Translations under genes and position numbers: made by a program | Shown: positions 1 through 8,544 of the stretch, piece by piece | Position numbering within the stretch: the stretch's first letter is position 1 | How the letters are laid out: each line of letters starts with the position of its first letter | NCBI GenBank assembly: GCA_937892955.1 | Contig: CALBKH010000133.1 | Coordinates: 1-33,403, forward strand | Length of the DNA: 33,403 bases | Direction of reading: 5' to 3' | Source of the DNA: an uncultured Alphaproteobacteria bacterium | Lineage (GTDB): Bacteria; Pseudomonadota; Alphaproteobacteria; Rhizobiales; Ancalomicrobiaceae | Notes under the pieces: generated by a model | The model's input: only the letters and a program-made list of their open reading frames with translations | The model's database searches: none | Told to the model about the DNA's origin: nothing

Positions 1-50
1 TGAATCACGTCAGTAGACGGTCGTCGAGGGCTATCCGCGCACAGGTCTCA

Positions 51-782
51 TCAGCGGGCCGGAGCCTGCGGCGGGGCCGGCGGGGTCGGCGCGTCGGGGG
101 TCGGGGCACCGCGACCGGGGCCGTAGCCCCAACCGGGACCCTGGCCCCAGCCCGGACCCCAACCGGGGCCGGGGCCGTAGCCGGGACCCGGGCCGTAGCC
201 CTGGCGCCAACCATGGCCGTAGCCGTGATGGCGACCGGGGCCGCCCCAGCCGTCACCCATCATGCCGGGGCCACCCATCGGGCCGCGACCCATGCCGGGG
301 CCACCCATGCCGCGACCACCCATCGGGGCGGCGAGCGCGAGTTCCTCGCGGGTCACCTTGCCGTCGTCGTTGCGGTCGAGGAGGGCGAAGCGCTTCTTCA
401 CCGGATTGACGAACTCGTCGAGCGTCACCTTGCCGTCGCCGTTGAGATCGCGGCGCTGGAGGAAGCGCTGGCCCATCCACGGCGGCGCGAATCCGGCCGC
501 CTTGGCTTCGAAGTCGGCCTTGTCGACGACGCCGTTCTTGTCGCTGTCGAGTTCGGAGAAGCGAGCCGCGGCGCGGGTCTGCATCTCTTCGAGGGTGACG
601 ACACCGTCGTTGTTGGCGTCGTGGCGGTCGAACATGCGTTGCATCATCGCGCCGCCGCCCATGCCCGGGCCGCCCCAACCACCGGGGCCGCCACAGCCCA
701 TGGGTCCGCGCGCATAGGCGACGCCACCGGCGGCGAGCGCCACCACGCCGGCGCCGATCAGGATCTTGGTCAAGGTCTTCAT
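51..782 (-). CDS. Secreted EF-hand calcium-binding protein with Gly/Pro/aromatic-rich tail
   Basis: A 243-residue protein starts with a Sec-type signal peptide: a Lys-containing N-terminus, a hydrophobic stretch at about 7-22, and a likely cleavage after AYA near residue 24. Four EF-hand loops are visible at about residues 55-66, 79-90, 112-123 and 136-147. Each has the Asp-x-Asp/Asn-x-Asp/Asn-Gly pattern, with Glu or Asp at position 12. Residues from about 153 on are low complexity: first Gly-Met-Pro, then GYGPGPG-like repeats rich in Trp and Tyr, then an Ala-Pro tail. An AAGGAG Shine-Dalgarno sequence lies 6 nt before the ATG. The likely role is periplasmic or surface calcium binding or sensing. 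The physiological role is unknown, and the gene appears monocistronic, upstream of nothing in this window. Confidence 0.9.
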   Translation of the reverse strand: MKTLTKILIGAGVVALAAGGVAYARGPMGCGGPGGWGGPGMGGGAMMQRMFDRHDANNDGVVTLEEMQTRAAARFSELDSDKNGVVDKADFEAKAAGFAPPWMGQRFLQRRDLNGDGKVTLDEFVNPVKKRFALLDRNDDGKVTREELALAAPMGGRGMGGPGMGRGPMGGPGMMGDGWGGPGRHHGYGHGWRQGYGPGPGYGPGPGWGPGWGQGPGWGYGPGRGAPTPDAPTPPAPPQAPAR

Positions 783-898
783 GTCGCTCTCCTTCTCGGC
801 GAGAGCCGTCCGTCCGTAGCGGAGGCTGGTCCCGAGCTTCGAAAGCGAGTCTAGTCCGGCCCACCTTGCCGCGACTTTGTCGTCGGATTACCGATCGT

Positions 899-3889
899 TC
901 ATGCTGCGGGGTCGCCGCCCTTCTTCTTGCGCGGCTTGCCGAGAAGGGTCTCGTAGACCAGATGCGCCGCCTTCTCGGTCTCGACGAGATGGGCTTCGAG
1001 ATGGGCGAAGTCGGGCAGCTCGCCGATCCGCACGAGGAGATCGATCAGACCGCGCGGCGCCTGTTTCGGGACGAAGGCGCCGTCGGACGCCATGCGCAGA
1101 GCCTGGGTCAGGCCCTGATAGAGGCGCATGGCGGGAGCCAGCACCTCGGCGGTCGTGGCATCGAGGCGACCCGCGGCGGCGAGCGCGGCGAGACCGGCGA
1201 TGGTGTTGGTCGCCAGAACCTCCGGCGCCTCGGGCGCATGACGCAACATCAGGAACTGGGTGACGAATTCGACGTCGACCAGACCGCCGGCCACCTGCTT
1301 GATGTCCCAGGGGTCCTTCGTCCCCTTCTCCTGTTCGATCAGGTCGCGCATCTCGACGACGTCGGCGCGCAGCTTGTCGGGGTCGCGCGGTGTGACGAGG
1401 ACGTCGCGGATCGCCCGTTCGACGATCGCGGCGAAGCCGGGATCGCCGGCGATCACCCGGGCGCGGGTCAGTGCCATGTGCTCCCAGGTCCAGGCCTCCT
1501 CGGCGTGGTAGGTGCGGAAGGCGGCGAGCCGGGTCGCCATCGGCCCCTTGTTGCCCGAGGGACGCAGACGGAAGTCGACCTCGTAGAGCAGCCCTTGCGC
1601 GGTCGGCGCCGAAAGCGCGGCAACGAGACGCTGGGTGAGGCGGATGTAGTACTGACTCGGCGCCAGCGGCTTCGCCCCGTCGGAGGCGTCGCACTCGGGA
1701 TCGAAGTCGTAGAGCAGCATCAGGTCGAGGTCGGAGGACGCCGTCATCTCCCGCCCGCCGAGCTTGCCGAGGGCGACCACCGCCGCGACCCCTCCCCTCA
1801 CCCGACCGTGCGCCCTGGCGAGTTCATCCTCGACGACGCGGAGCAGGTGGCGCACCACCACCTGCGCCAGCGTGGCGTAGGCGGATCCCGCCTGTGCCGC
1901 CGACAGGGTGCCGGTGAGGACACGCACGCCGACGAGGAAGATCTGCTCCTGACCGAAGATGCGGGCGAGATCGAGCGCCTCCTCGTAGTCGCGAGCTTCG
2001 GCGAGGCTCTCGGCGAGGCGGCGATCGAGATCGGTCTCGTCGGGGACAAGGTCGAAGAAGGCCGGCTCCATCAGCGCATCGAGGACGCGCGGGCGGCGCG
2101 AGATGGTCTCGGAGAGTTTGGGCGCCGCACCCATGATCTCGGTGAGGAGGGTGAGGAGGCGCGGATTGGAGACGAGCAGCGAGAAGAGCTGGACGCCGGC
2201 CGGCAGTTTCGACACCAGCCGGTCGAAGGCGAGGAAGGCGGCGTCGGCGTTGGCGGTCTCGGCGATGGCGGCGAGAAGCACCGGCGTCAGTTCGGTCAGG
2301 CGTTCGCGCGCCACCGTCGAGCGGGTCGCGGCGTAGCGGCCGAAGTGCCATGCGCGGATCGCGGCGGTCACCTCGCGCGGCTGGCGGAAGCCCATGCCGG
2401 AGAGCGTCTCGATGGTTTCGGGGTCGTCCTCGTCGCCGGTGAAGACGAGGTTGCCGAGGGTCGAGGAGAGTTCCGGCGCGTTCTCGAACAGGCGGGCATA
2501 GTGGCCTTGGACGCTCTCGAGGCGCTTCCTCAATTCGACGGCGAAATCCTTCGCCCCCTTCATGCCCATCAGCCGGGCGATGCGGTCGACCCCGGCGGTG
2601 TCCTCGGGCAGCGTATGGGTCTGCTCGTCGGCGACCATCTGGATGCGGTGCTCGACGTTCCTGAGGAAGAGATAGGCTTCGGTCAGCTCGTCGCGGACGC
2701 GTGGCTCGATCCAGCGGTGTTCGACGAGGAGGCCGAGCATGTCCAGCGTGGCGCGGCCGCGCAGCGCCGGATTGCGGCCGCCGGCGATCAGTTGCTGGGT
2801 CTGGACGAAGAACTCGATCTCGCGGATGCCGCCGCGGCCGAGCTTGACGTTGTGACCGGCGACCGCGATCTCGCCGTGGCCCTTGTGGGCGTGGATCTGC
2901 CGTTTGATCGAATGGACGTCGGCGATCGCCGCATAGTCGAAATACTTGCGCCAGATGAAGGGGCGGATCTCGGAGATGAAGGCCCAACCGGCGGTGAGGT
3001 CGCCGGCCGCCGGCCGCGCCTTGATCAGCGCCGCGCGTTCCCAGTTCTGGCCCATCGACTCGTAGTACTGGAAGGCGGCGTCGAGGTTCATGGCGATGGG
3101 CGTGGCACCGGGGTCGGGGCGGAGCCTCAGGTCGGTGCGGAAGACGTAACCGTCGGCCGTGCGCTCCTGCATGATCTTCACCATCCGCTTGGTCAGGCGG
3201 ACGAAGAGGTCGACCGCCTCGTCGGGGTCGGCGAGACGCGCGACGCTCCGATCGAAGAAGACGATGAGGTCGATGTCGGAGGAGTAGTTGAGCTCGTGGG
3301 CGCCGTACTTGCCCATGGCGAGCAGGATCCAGCCGGAGCCCTCCGCCGGGTCGGCGGGGTTCGGAAGCTCGATCTTGCCGCGGGCGGCGGCGTCGGCGAG
3401 GCAGAAGCGCACCGCCGCCTGGAGGGTGGCGTCGCCGATCCGGGTCAGCGCGCCGGTGACCTCCATGGTGCCCCAGACGCCGCCGAGATCGGCCAGCGCC
3501 GCGGCGAGCGCCACCTCCTGCTTGGCGAGGCGGAGCTTGGTCATCAACGCCGCCTCGTCGTCGAGACGCGACGCTTCGACCTCGGCGACGAGGCCGTCGA
3601 CGAGAGCCGCCGGATCGCTCACGAGGATGCGGGCGAGGCGACCGGTGTCGCGGGCGGCGAGGTCGGTCAGATAGGACGAATTGGAGAAGACGCCCTCGAG
3701 GAAGGCCTTCAGCTCGGGGCGCGCCGCGAGGAGCGCGGTCAGGGTCTCGCCACCGGTCTGGAAGCGGGTGCGTTCGGTGACGCGGGTGAGCGCCGCAGCG
3801 GCGGTCTTCTTGTCGGCCGGGCGGATGGCGACACGGATGCGGGAGAGGAGCGCCTCGGGGGCGACGGGGACGACGTCGGATGCGGACAT
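899..3889 (-). CDS. glnE: Bifunctional glutamine synthetase adenylyltransferase/deadenylyltransferase
   Basis: GlnE adds AMP to, and removes it from, a Tyr of glutamine synthetase in response to nitrogen status relayed by PII. The product is 996 residues from the chosen start, normal for the family. It holds two nucleotidyltransferase domains. The N-terminal deadenylylating domain has the metal motif ELNYSSDIDL at about 199-208. The C-terminal adenylylating domain has GGREMTASSDLDL at about 711-723. An in-frame ATG 22 codons further upstream exists, but the internal ATG has a GAAGG ribosome site about 10 nt upstream and begins a GlnE-like sequence (MSASDVV). Placement beside a degP-regulator-kinase block and ccm genes matches rhizobial gene order from memory. 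Here a carbonic anhydrase and a plus-strand gene pair separate it from the kinase gene. Confidence 0.96.
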   Translation of the reverse strand: MSASDVVPVAPEALLSRIRVAIRPADKKTAAAALTRVTERTRFQTGGETLTALLAARPELKAFLEGVFSNSSYLTDLAARDTGRLARILVSDPAALVDGLVAEVEASRLDDEAALMTKLRLAKQEVALAAALADLGGVWGTMEVTGALTRIGDATLQAAVRFCLADAAARGKIELPNPADPAEGSGWILLAMGKYGAHELNYSSDIDLIVFFDRSVARLADPDEAVDLFVRLTKRMVKIMQERTADGYVFRTDLRLRPDPGATPIAMNLDAAFQYYESMGQNWERAALIKARPAAGDLTAGWAFISEIRPFIWRKYFDYAAIADVHSIKRQIHAHKGHGEIAVAGHNVKLGRGGIREIEFFVQTQQLIAGGRNPALRGRATLDMLGLLVEHRWIEPRVRDELTEAYLFLRNVEHRIQMVADEQTHTLPEDTAGVDRIARLMGMKGAKDFAVELRKRLESVQGHYARLFENAPELSSTLGNLVFTGDEDDPETIETLSGMGFRQPREVTAAIRAWHFGRYAATRSTVARERLTELTPVLLAAIAETANADAAFLAFDRLVSKLPAGVQLFSLLVSNPRLLTLLTEIMGAAPKLSETISRRPRVLDALMEPAFFDLVPDETDLDRRLAESLAEARDYEEALDLARIFGQEQIFLVGVRVLTGTLSAAQAGSAYATLAQVVVRHLLRVVEDELARAHGRVRGGVAAVVALGKLGGREMTASSDLDLMLLYDFDPECDASDGAKPLAPSQYYIRLTQRLVAALSAPTAQGLLYEVDFRLRPSGNKGPMATRLAAFRTYHAEEAWTWEHMALTRARVIAGDPGFAAIVERAIRDVLVTPRDPDKLRADVVEMRDLIEQEKGTKDPWDIKQVAGGLVDVEFVTQFLMLRHAPEAPEVLATNTIAGLAALAAAGRLDATTAEVLAPAMRLYQGLTQALRMASDGAFVPKQAPRGLIDLLVRIGELPDFAHLEAHLVETEKAAHLVYETLLGKPRKKKGGDPAA

Positions 3890-4092
3890 GCCGAGGGAGC
3901 CTTCACGCCGGAATCTGTGGAACCCGACGCGACGCGCGGCCGGCGGGATGCCCAATGGATAGGCAGCCGCCCCGCCCGGTCAAGCGGGGGGAAAGGCGTA
4001 GGAGATCCGACCGACAGGCGTCGACGAGTGCGGACGAATCGGCGCAACCGTGCGATGGTCCCGGTTCGAGCGCGACCCGTGAAAGGAAGTCG

Positions 4093-4704
4093 ATGATCCC
4101 GGCCTTCGTCAACGATCTGCGCCGCGCCCGTGGCCTGATGACCATCGACGAGATCGTCGATCTCGTGGCCCGTGGCAACGTCGTCTTCGACCCGTTCTCG
4201 ACGCTGATCGCGGTGGCCGCACGGATCGGCACGGGCAACGTCTTCCATCCGTGCGTCACCGTCGACTGCGCCCCGGGTGGCGAACTCGTCATCGGCGACG
4301 ACAACGTCTTCCACGCCAACAGCACGCTGCTCGCCGAAACGGGGCCGGTGGTGATCGGCTCGGGCAATCGGTTCGGCGAAGGCGGCTTCGTCGCCAAGGC
4401 CAATCGCGCCGGCGCCGACATTCGCATCGGCGATCACGGCCGCTATCTCGGCGGCGTGTCGGTCTACGGCCACTGCCGGCTCGGCAGCGGCAGTCAAATT
4501 CTCGGAGCGATCACCGCCGACGATTGTCGACTGGACGGTGGCGCTTCCCACAGCCATTCCGATCCGGACGAACGCGCCGGCCTGCTCAAGGGCTCCGGTG
4601 TGGCGCGCGGCCTCGTCGTCCGCATCGGTCACGTCATCGTCGGCAACGGCGCGTTCCGTCAGGCGGACGAGGAAGCGCAGAGCAGACATCATCCGAGGAG
4701 GTGA
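4093..4704 (+). CDS. Hexapeptide-repeat (left-handed beta-helix) protein
   Basis: A 203-residue protein built largely of imperfect hexapeptide repeats of the [LIV]-G-x4 type, from about residue 45 to 150 (for example VIGDDNVFH, VIGSGNRFG, IRIGDHGRY). This is the hallmark of left-handed beta-helix acyltransferases and related scaffolds. No substrate-specific motif is evident. The helix is short and seems to lack a long acyl-CoA extension loop, so a non-enzymatic or sugar-related role is equally possible. The start is the ATG preceded by AAGGAAG 3 nt upstream; a longer in-frame extension to 3880 has no supporting signal and runs through the glnE promoter side. Its stop lies 2 nt before the GTG of the aldo/keto reductase, and the reductase's GAGGAGG ribosome site lies inside this gene's last codons, so the two are probably co-translated. 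Confidence 0.8.
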   Translation: MIPAFVNDLRRARGLMTIDEIVDLVARGNVVFDPFSTLIAVAARIGTGNVFHPCVTVDCAPGGELVIGDDNVFHANSTLLAETGPVVIGSGNRFGEGGFVAKANRAGADIRIGDHGRYLGGVSVYGHCRLGSGSQILGAITADDCRLDGGASHSHSDPDERAGLLKGSGVARGLVVRIGHVIVGNGAFRQADEEAQSRHHPRR

Positions 4705-4706
4705 GC

Positions 4707-5468
4707 GTGCGCACCGTCGAATTGGGTCTCGGGCTGGTGTCGATCGGGCGTCGATGGGGGGGCCGCGACGTGGCGCCACCGCCGACCGAGGCGGCGATCG
4801 CGCTCGTCGAAGCCGCCCATGCCGCCGGCATCCGCTTCTTCGACACGGCGCCGGCCTACGGCGACAGCGAGCGGGTACTCGGCCTCGCGCTCCGGCACGG
4901 TGCCATCGACACGAAGTCGACCATCATCGCCACCAAGATCGGTGAGCACTGGAACGACGAGACGGGCGAAGCCTACGTCGATCACGGTTACGACGCGATG
5001 ATGCGCAGCCTCGATCGTAGTTTCGAACGGCTCGGGCGGATCGACCTGTTGCAACTCCACAAGGCCACGGCGGCGAACATCGAAGCGGCCGACGTGGCGC
5101 GGGTGTTCGATGGTGCGCGCGCGGCGGGTGTCGGTCGCTTCGGCGCATCCGTCTCCGACGTCGAGACGGCGCGGATCGCCTGCCGAACGGGACGCTACGA
5201 GTTCCTTCAGTTCCCCTACAATCTCGCTGTCGGCCAACTCGAGCCGGTCTTCGCTCTGCTGCGCGAACACGGGATGAGGGTGATCGTCAATCGCCCCTTC
5301 GCCATGGGCGGGCTCGCGACGGACGGCGTGGCGGCCTTCGGCCACGTGCTCTCGGCCGATTTCGACGGGGTGGTGTTGACCGGCACCTCGTCGCTCGTTC
5401 ATCTGGCGGAGAACATCGCCGCGTTTCGCGCGGCGCAGATCGCGACGTCTCGGCGCTCCTTCCCATGA
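4707..5468 (+). CDS. Short aldo/keto reductase family protein
   Basis: A 253-residue NAD(P)H-dependent oxidoreductase of the AKR superfamily, predicted cytoplasmic. The catalytic tetrad is recognisable as Asp46 and Tyr51 (FFDTAPAYGDSE), Lys77 (IIATKIG) and His118 (LLQLHKA). The protein is shorter than the usual roughly 300-340 residues. The distal (beta/alpha)8 strands are compressed but the end is recognisable (NRPFAMGG, then VVLTGTSSLVHLAEN in the cofactor-binding region). GTG at 4707 is chosen because GGAGG ends 5 nt upstream; GTG at 4701 would overlap the upstream stop but leaves no ribosome-site spacing. The substrate is unknown. Its pairing with the hexapeptide protein suggests a shared sugar- or metabolite-related task (inference). 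It converges with the carbonic anhydrase gene 22 bp away. Confidence 0.87.
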   Translation: MRTVELGLGLVSIGRRWGGRDVAPPPTEAAIALVEAAHAAGIRFFDTAPAYGDSERVLGLALRHGAIDTKSTIIATKIGEHWNDETGEAYVDHGYDAMMRSLDRSFERLGRIDLLQLHKATAANIEAADVARVFDGARAAGVGRFGASVSDVETARIACRTGRYEFLQFPYNLAVGQLEPVFALLREHGMRVIVNRPFAMGGLATDGVAAFGHVLSADFDGVVLTGTSSLVHLAENIAAFRAAQIATSRRSFP

Positions 5469-5490
5469 GGGAGCGCCGAGACGGGCGGCG

Positions 5491-6213
5491 TCAGGCGAGG
5501 AAGGCGACCTTGCCGGTGTCGAGTTCGTAGTAGGCGGGGACGACCTTGACCTTCCCCGACTTCACCAGCCCGGCGATGATCGGGCTGCCCTCGATGATGC
5601 GGGCGGCGGTACGCTTGGCGTTCTCCTTCACCGCATTGGTGACGAGGTCGCCGCCGGCATCCTTGACCGCGAGGGCCGCCGGGACGATCGGCTCGATCAT
5701 CGGCCCGATCGATCCGGGGAAGGTGGCGTTCTTGGTGGCGACGTCGCAGGCGGCGGCGACGGCACCGCACTTCTGGTGACCGAGGACGACGATCAGCGGC
5801 ACACCGAGCACGGCGGCGCCGTATTCGAGGGTGCCGAGAACGCCGGTGTCGGCGAGGTTGCCGGCGTTGCGGGCAACGAAGAGTTCACCGAGGCCGAGAC
5901 CGCCGAAAAGCAGCTCGGGCGGCACGCGGCTGTCGGCGCAGGAGAGAACGGTCGCCCAGGGCGCCTGACCGCCGGTGACATGAGCCCGCTGGCCACCGAG
6001 ATCGGCGGCGCAGACCTGCGCATCGGAGACGTAGCGGGCGTTGCCCTGCTTCAGCTTGTCGAGTGCCTGATCCGCGGTCAGCGACGTCGTCGGACCTCCG
6101 GCGGCATCCGCCGGCCGAGCCGAGAAGCCCATCGCCGCCGCGGTCGCGGCGGCGCCGGCGATCCCGAGAAACGCTCTGCGTCCGAGAGTGCGCTCGCGAC
6201 AGTCCTCACACAT
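5491..6213 (-). CDS. Tat-exported beta-class carbonic anhydrase
   Basis: Carbonic anhydrase interconverts CO2 and bicarbonate. The zinc and catalytic residues of the beta class are present: Cys92, Asp94 and Arg96 in SCADSRVPPE, and His146 and Cys149 in GHQKCG. The N-terminus has a twin-arginine signal (GRRAFLG, residues 11-17), a hydrophobic Ala/Gly segment and a likely AxA cleavage site near residue 38 (ADAAGG), so the enzyme is predicted to act in the periplasm. The Tat motif is preceded by a Cys-x-x-Cys (residues 2-5). The start at 6213 is preferred over the in-frame ATG at 6228, because GGGAGG lies 7 nt before 6213 and would otherwise be inside the coding sequence. The preceding gene on this strand ends near 6316, so about 100 bp remain for a promoter. 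Confidence 0.94.
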   Translation of the reverse strand: MCEDCRERTLGRRAFLGIAGAAATAAAMGFSARPADAAGGPTTSLTADQALDKLKQGNARYVSDAQVCAADLGGQRAHVTGGQAPWATVLSCADSRVPPELLFGGLGLGELFVARNAGNLADTGVLGTLEYGAAVLGVPLIVVLGHQKCGAVAAACDVATKNATFPGSIGPMIEPIVPAALAVKDAGGDLVTNAVKENAKRTAARIIEGSPIIAGLVKSGKVKVVPAYYELDTGKVAFLA

Positions 6214-6315
6214 GAAATTACCTCCCAATTCGAGCCCCCGGGGGGGCGACCGGCTCCATGTGGGGACGTTTCGGATTTTCGCAATCGCTTCGTCGCTGAC
6301 AATTCGTCAGCCGGG

Positions 6316-7734
6316 TCACGTTGCGATCGGCAGCCGGAGGATCACCTTCAACCCCGGTTCCGCGTCGGCGAGGTCGATCTCGCCCTTGTGGTGGCGGGCG
6401 ACGGCGGCGGCGAGCGCCAGACCGAGGCCGGAGCCGGGGGCGGAGCGCGAGGCTTCGAGGCGGGTGAAGCGGTCGAGGACGCGGGTGCGGTCGGCTGCGG
6501 GGATGCCGGGGCCGGTGTCGGCGACGGAGAGCAGGGCATGGTCGCCGTCGCGGCGGACGGCGATGGTCACCTTCGCCTCGCGCCCCTCGACCCGGCCGTA
6601 TTTGAGGGCGTTGTCGACGAGATTGGTCAGCGCCTGGGCGAGGAGTTCACGCACGGCGACGAGTTTCACCGGTTCGTCCGCTTCGACCACGAAGGCGACG
6701 CCTTCGTCCTCGGCCACCGGCTCGTAGAGTTCGGCCACCTCGCGGGCGATCTCGGTGAGATCGACCTCGCGGGCGGCGGCGAGCGACGATCCGGCTTCGA
6801 CCCGGGCGATCATCAAGAGCGCGTCGAAGGTGCGGATCAGGCCGTCGGACTCTTCGATCGCCGCCTCGAGGGCGCGGCGATGGTTCTCGACATCGTCGGG
6901 CCCGGCGAGCGCCGCCTCGAGGCGATTGCGCAGGCGTGTGAGCGGCGTCTTCAGATCATGGGCGATGTTGTCGGAGACCTCCTTCAAGCCCTTCATCAAC
7001 TCGCCGATCTTGGCCAGCATGTCGTTGAGGGACACGGCCAGACGATCGAACTCGTCACCCGAGCCGGAGATCGGCAGACGGCCCGACAGATCGCCGGCGA
7101 CGATGCGGCGCGAGGCGTCGGAGACCTGATCGATGCGCTTCAGCACCCGGCGCGCCAGGAACCACCAGGTCAGGCCGGCGAGCACCACCATCGCCACGAT
7201 GATCCAGCGGAACGACTTGCGGAAGACGGCGCGGAAGCGCTCGCGCTCGCCGACGTCGCGGCCGACCAGAACGTGGAAGCCGTTCTCCAGGGTGAAGGCG
7301 CGCACCAGGGCGACGTGGCGGGTCTCGCGGCCGTCTTCGAAACGCGAATAGGGAAGCGTGTGGGGCTCGTTGTCGTCCTCGGTCACCGCCTGGAGCGGCA
7401 GCTCGGCGACGTTGCCGGCGATCGGATTGCCGGAGGGATCGACGACGTAGAAGAGACCCGCATCGGGTCGGCGCGAGCGTTCGTCGAGGGTGAAGATCAG
7501 GCGGACCACGCCGCCGTCGCGATAATCGTCGCGCAACGTCTCGACGTCGTTGTCGATCGCTTCGAGCAACTGGCGGTCGACGACGCGCGCCGCCTCGTGA
7601 GTGACGGCGCCGACCAGGAACAGCGAGAAGACGGTGAAGACGACGATGTAGATCGCCGACAGACGCACCGCCGTGGTGGCGAACAGGCGCCGAACGGCGG
7701 ACATGCGGCCACCGATGGCGGGATCGGTGGTCAT
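6316..7734 (-). CDS. Sensor histidine kinase of the degP-linked two-component system
   Basis: A 472-residue membrane histidine kinase. Transmembrane segments lie at about 24-44 and 176-195 and bracket a periplasmic sensor region of about 130 residues. A HAMP linker follows at about 195-245. The phospho-acceptor is His259 in SDNIAHDLKTPLTR, with the N box NLVDNALKYG at about 371-380, then DTGPGIP and GSGLGLALA ATP-lid motifs. The ATG overlaps the stop of the response regulator gene by 4 nt (ATGA at 7731-7734), so the two are translationally coupled. Position after degP and the regulator matches the CycR/CycS or FeuP/FeuQ-like arrangement recalled from rhizobia, suggesting an envelope-stress or periplasmic signal; the ligand is not deducible. 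A later ATG at codon 11 is possible. Confidence 0.95.
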   Translation of the reverse strand: MTTDPAIGGRMSAVRRLFATTAVRLSAIYIVVFTVFSLFLVGAVTHEAARVVDRQLLEAIDNDVETLRDDYRDGGVVRLIFTLDERSRRPDAGLFYVVDPSGNPIAGNVAELPLQAVTEDDNEPHTLPYSRFEDGRETRHVALVRAFTLENGFHVLVGRDVGERERFRAVFRKSFRWIIVAMVVLAGLTWWFLARRVLKRIDQVSDASRRIVAGDLSGRLPISGSGDEFDRLAVSLNDMLAKIGELMKGLKEVSDNIAHDLKTPLTRLRNRLEAALAGPDDVENHRRALEAAIEESDGLIRTFDALLMIARVEAGSSLAAAREVDLTEIAREVAELYEPVAEDEGVAFVVEADEPVKLVAVRELLAQALTNLVDNALKYGRVEGREAKVTIAVRRDGDHALLSVADTGPGIPAADRTRVLDRFTRLEASRSAPGSGLGLALAAAVARHHKGEIDLADAEPGLKVILRLPIAT

Positions 7735-8411
7735 TTCGGCGTCTCGCGCACCATGTAGCCGGCGCCGCGCACGGTGTGCAGCAACGGCCGCTCCTGTCCC
7801 CTGTCGATCTTCGAGCGCAGCCGCGACATGTGGACATCGATGACGTTGGTCTGGGGATCGAAATGGTAATCCCAGACGTTCTCCAGCAGCATGGTGCGGG
7901 TCACCACCTGGCCGGCGTTCTTCATCAGGTATTCGAGCAGGCGGAACTCGCGCGGCTGCAGAGGTATGTCTTCGCCGGCGCGGGCCACGGTGTGGGAGAG
8001 GCGATCGAGCACCAGATCGCCGACCCGGTAAGTGGTCTCCACCTCGCCGGGGCGGGCGCGGCGGGCGAGCGCCTCGACGCGGGCGAGCAGCTCGGTGAAG
8101 GCATAGGGCTTGGCGAGATAGTCGTCGCCGCCGGCGCGCAGGCCGTCGACCCGGTCGTCGACCTGGCCGAGAGCGGAGAGGACGAGCACCGGCGTCGCGT
8201 CGCCGCGGCCGCGCATCTCCTGGACGATCGAGAGGCCGTCGCGCTTGGGCAGCATGCGGTCCATGACGACGACGTCGTAGTCGCCGGTCGCCACCATGTG
8301 CGCGCCGGATTCGCCGTCGTTCGCCTGTTCGGCGACGTGACCGGCCTCTTTCAGTGCTTTGACCAGATAGGCGGCCGCTTCGCGGTCGTCTTCGACGATG
8401 AGGATTCGCAT
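7731..8411 (-). CDS. OmpR/PhoB-type response regulator of the degP-linked system
   Basis: A 226-residue two-domain regulator. The receiver domain begins MRILIVEDD with acidic pocket residues at 8-9, the phospho-acceptor Asp51 in VVVMDRMLP, and the conserved Lys in LAKPY near residue 101. The C-terminal winged-helix DNA-binding domain (about 125-226) has the typical LQPREFRLLEYLM and VDVHMSRLRSKID-like segments and ends in HTVRGAGYMV. ATG at 8411 is chosen; a GTG two codons upstream at 8417 is the only longer alternative. It shares 4 nt with the kinase gene. It lies 133 nt downstream of degP, so it may be read from the degP promoter or from its own. The target genes are unknown; degP is a natural candidate (inference). 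Confidence 0.95.
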   Translation of the reverse strand: MRILIVEDDREAAAYLVKALKEAGHVAEQANDGESGAHMVATGDYDVVVMDRMLPKRDGLSIVQEMRGRGDATPVLVLSALGQVDDRVDGLRAGGDDYLAKPYAFTELLARVEALARRARPGEVETTYRVGDLVLDRLSHTVARAGEDIPLQPREFRLLEYLMKNAGQVVTRTMLLENVWDYHFDPQTNVIDVHMSRLRSKIDRGQERPLLHTVRGAGYMVRETPK

Positions 8412-8544
8412 GATCACAGTCTAACCCGTCGTCGCGATCGGCGGCAGGTGTCGGGCACCCGCCGCCGATCGGTCTTCCTCCTCGCCGTGCGCTCGAACGG
8501 GGGGCGTTCTCGGAGCGGCCGGCAGGTCGGAAGTGGGGGAGCCG

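Noticed and set aside
3890..3955. Longer N-terminus for GlnE (22 residues more)
   Set aside because: The extension is Arg-rich with no ribosome site, while the internal ATG has GAAGG upstream.
866..4096. Plus-strand open frame of 1076 codons opposite glnE
   Set aside because: Antisense shadow of a recognised gene, with no ribosome site or domain signature.
5776..7758. Plus-strand frame of 660 codons opposite the carbonic anhydrase and kinase
   Set aside because: It crosses two real genes and a gap and has shadow-type composition.
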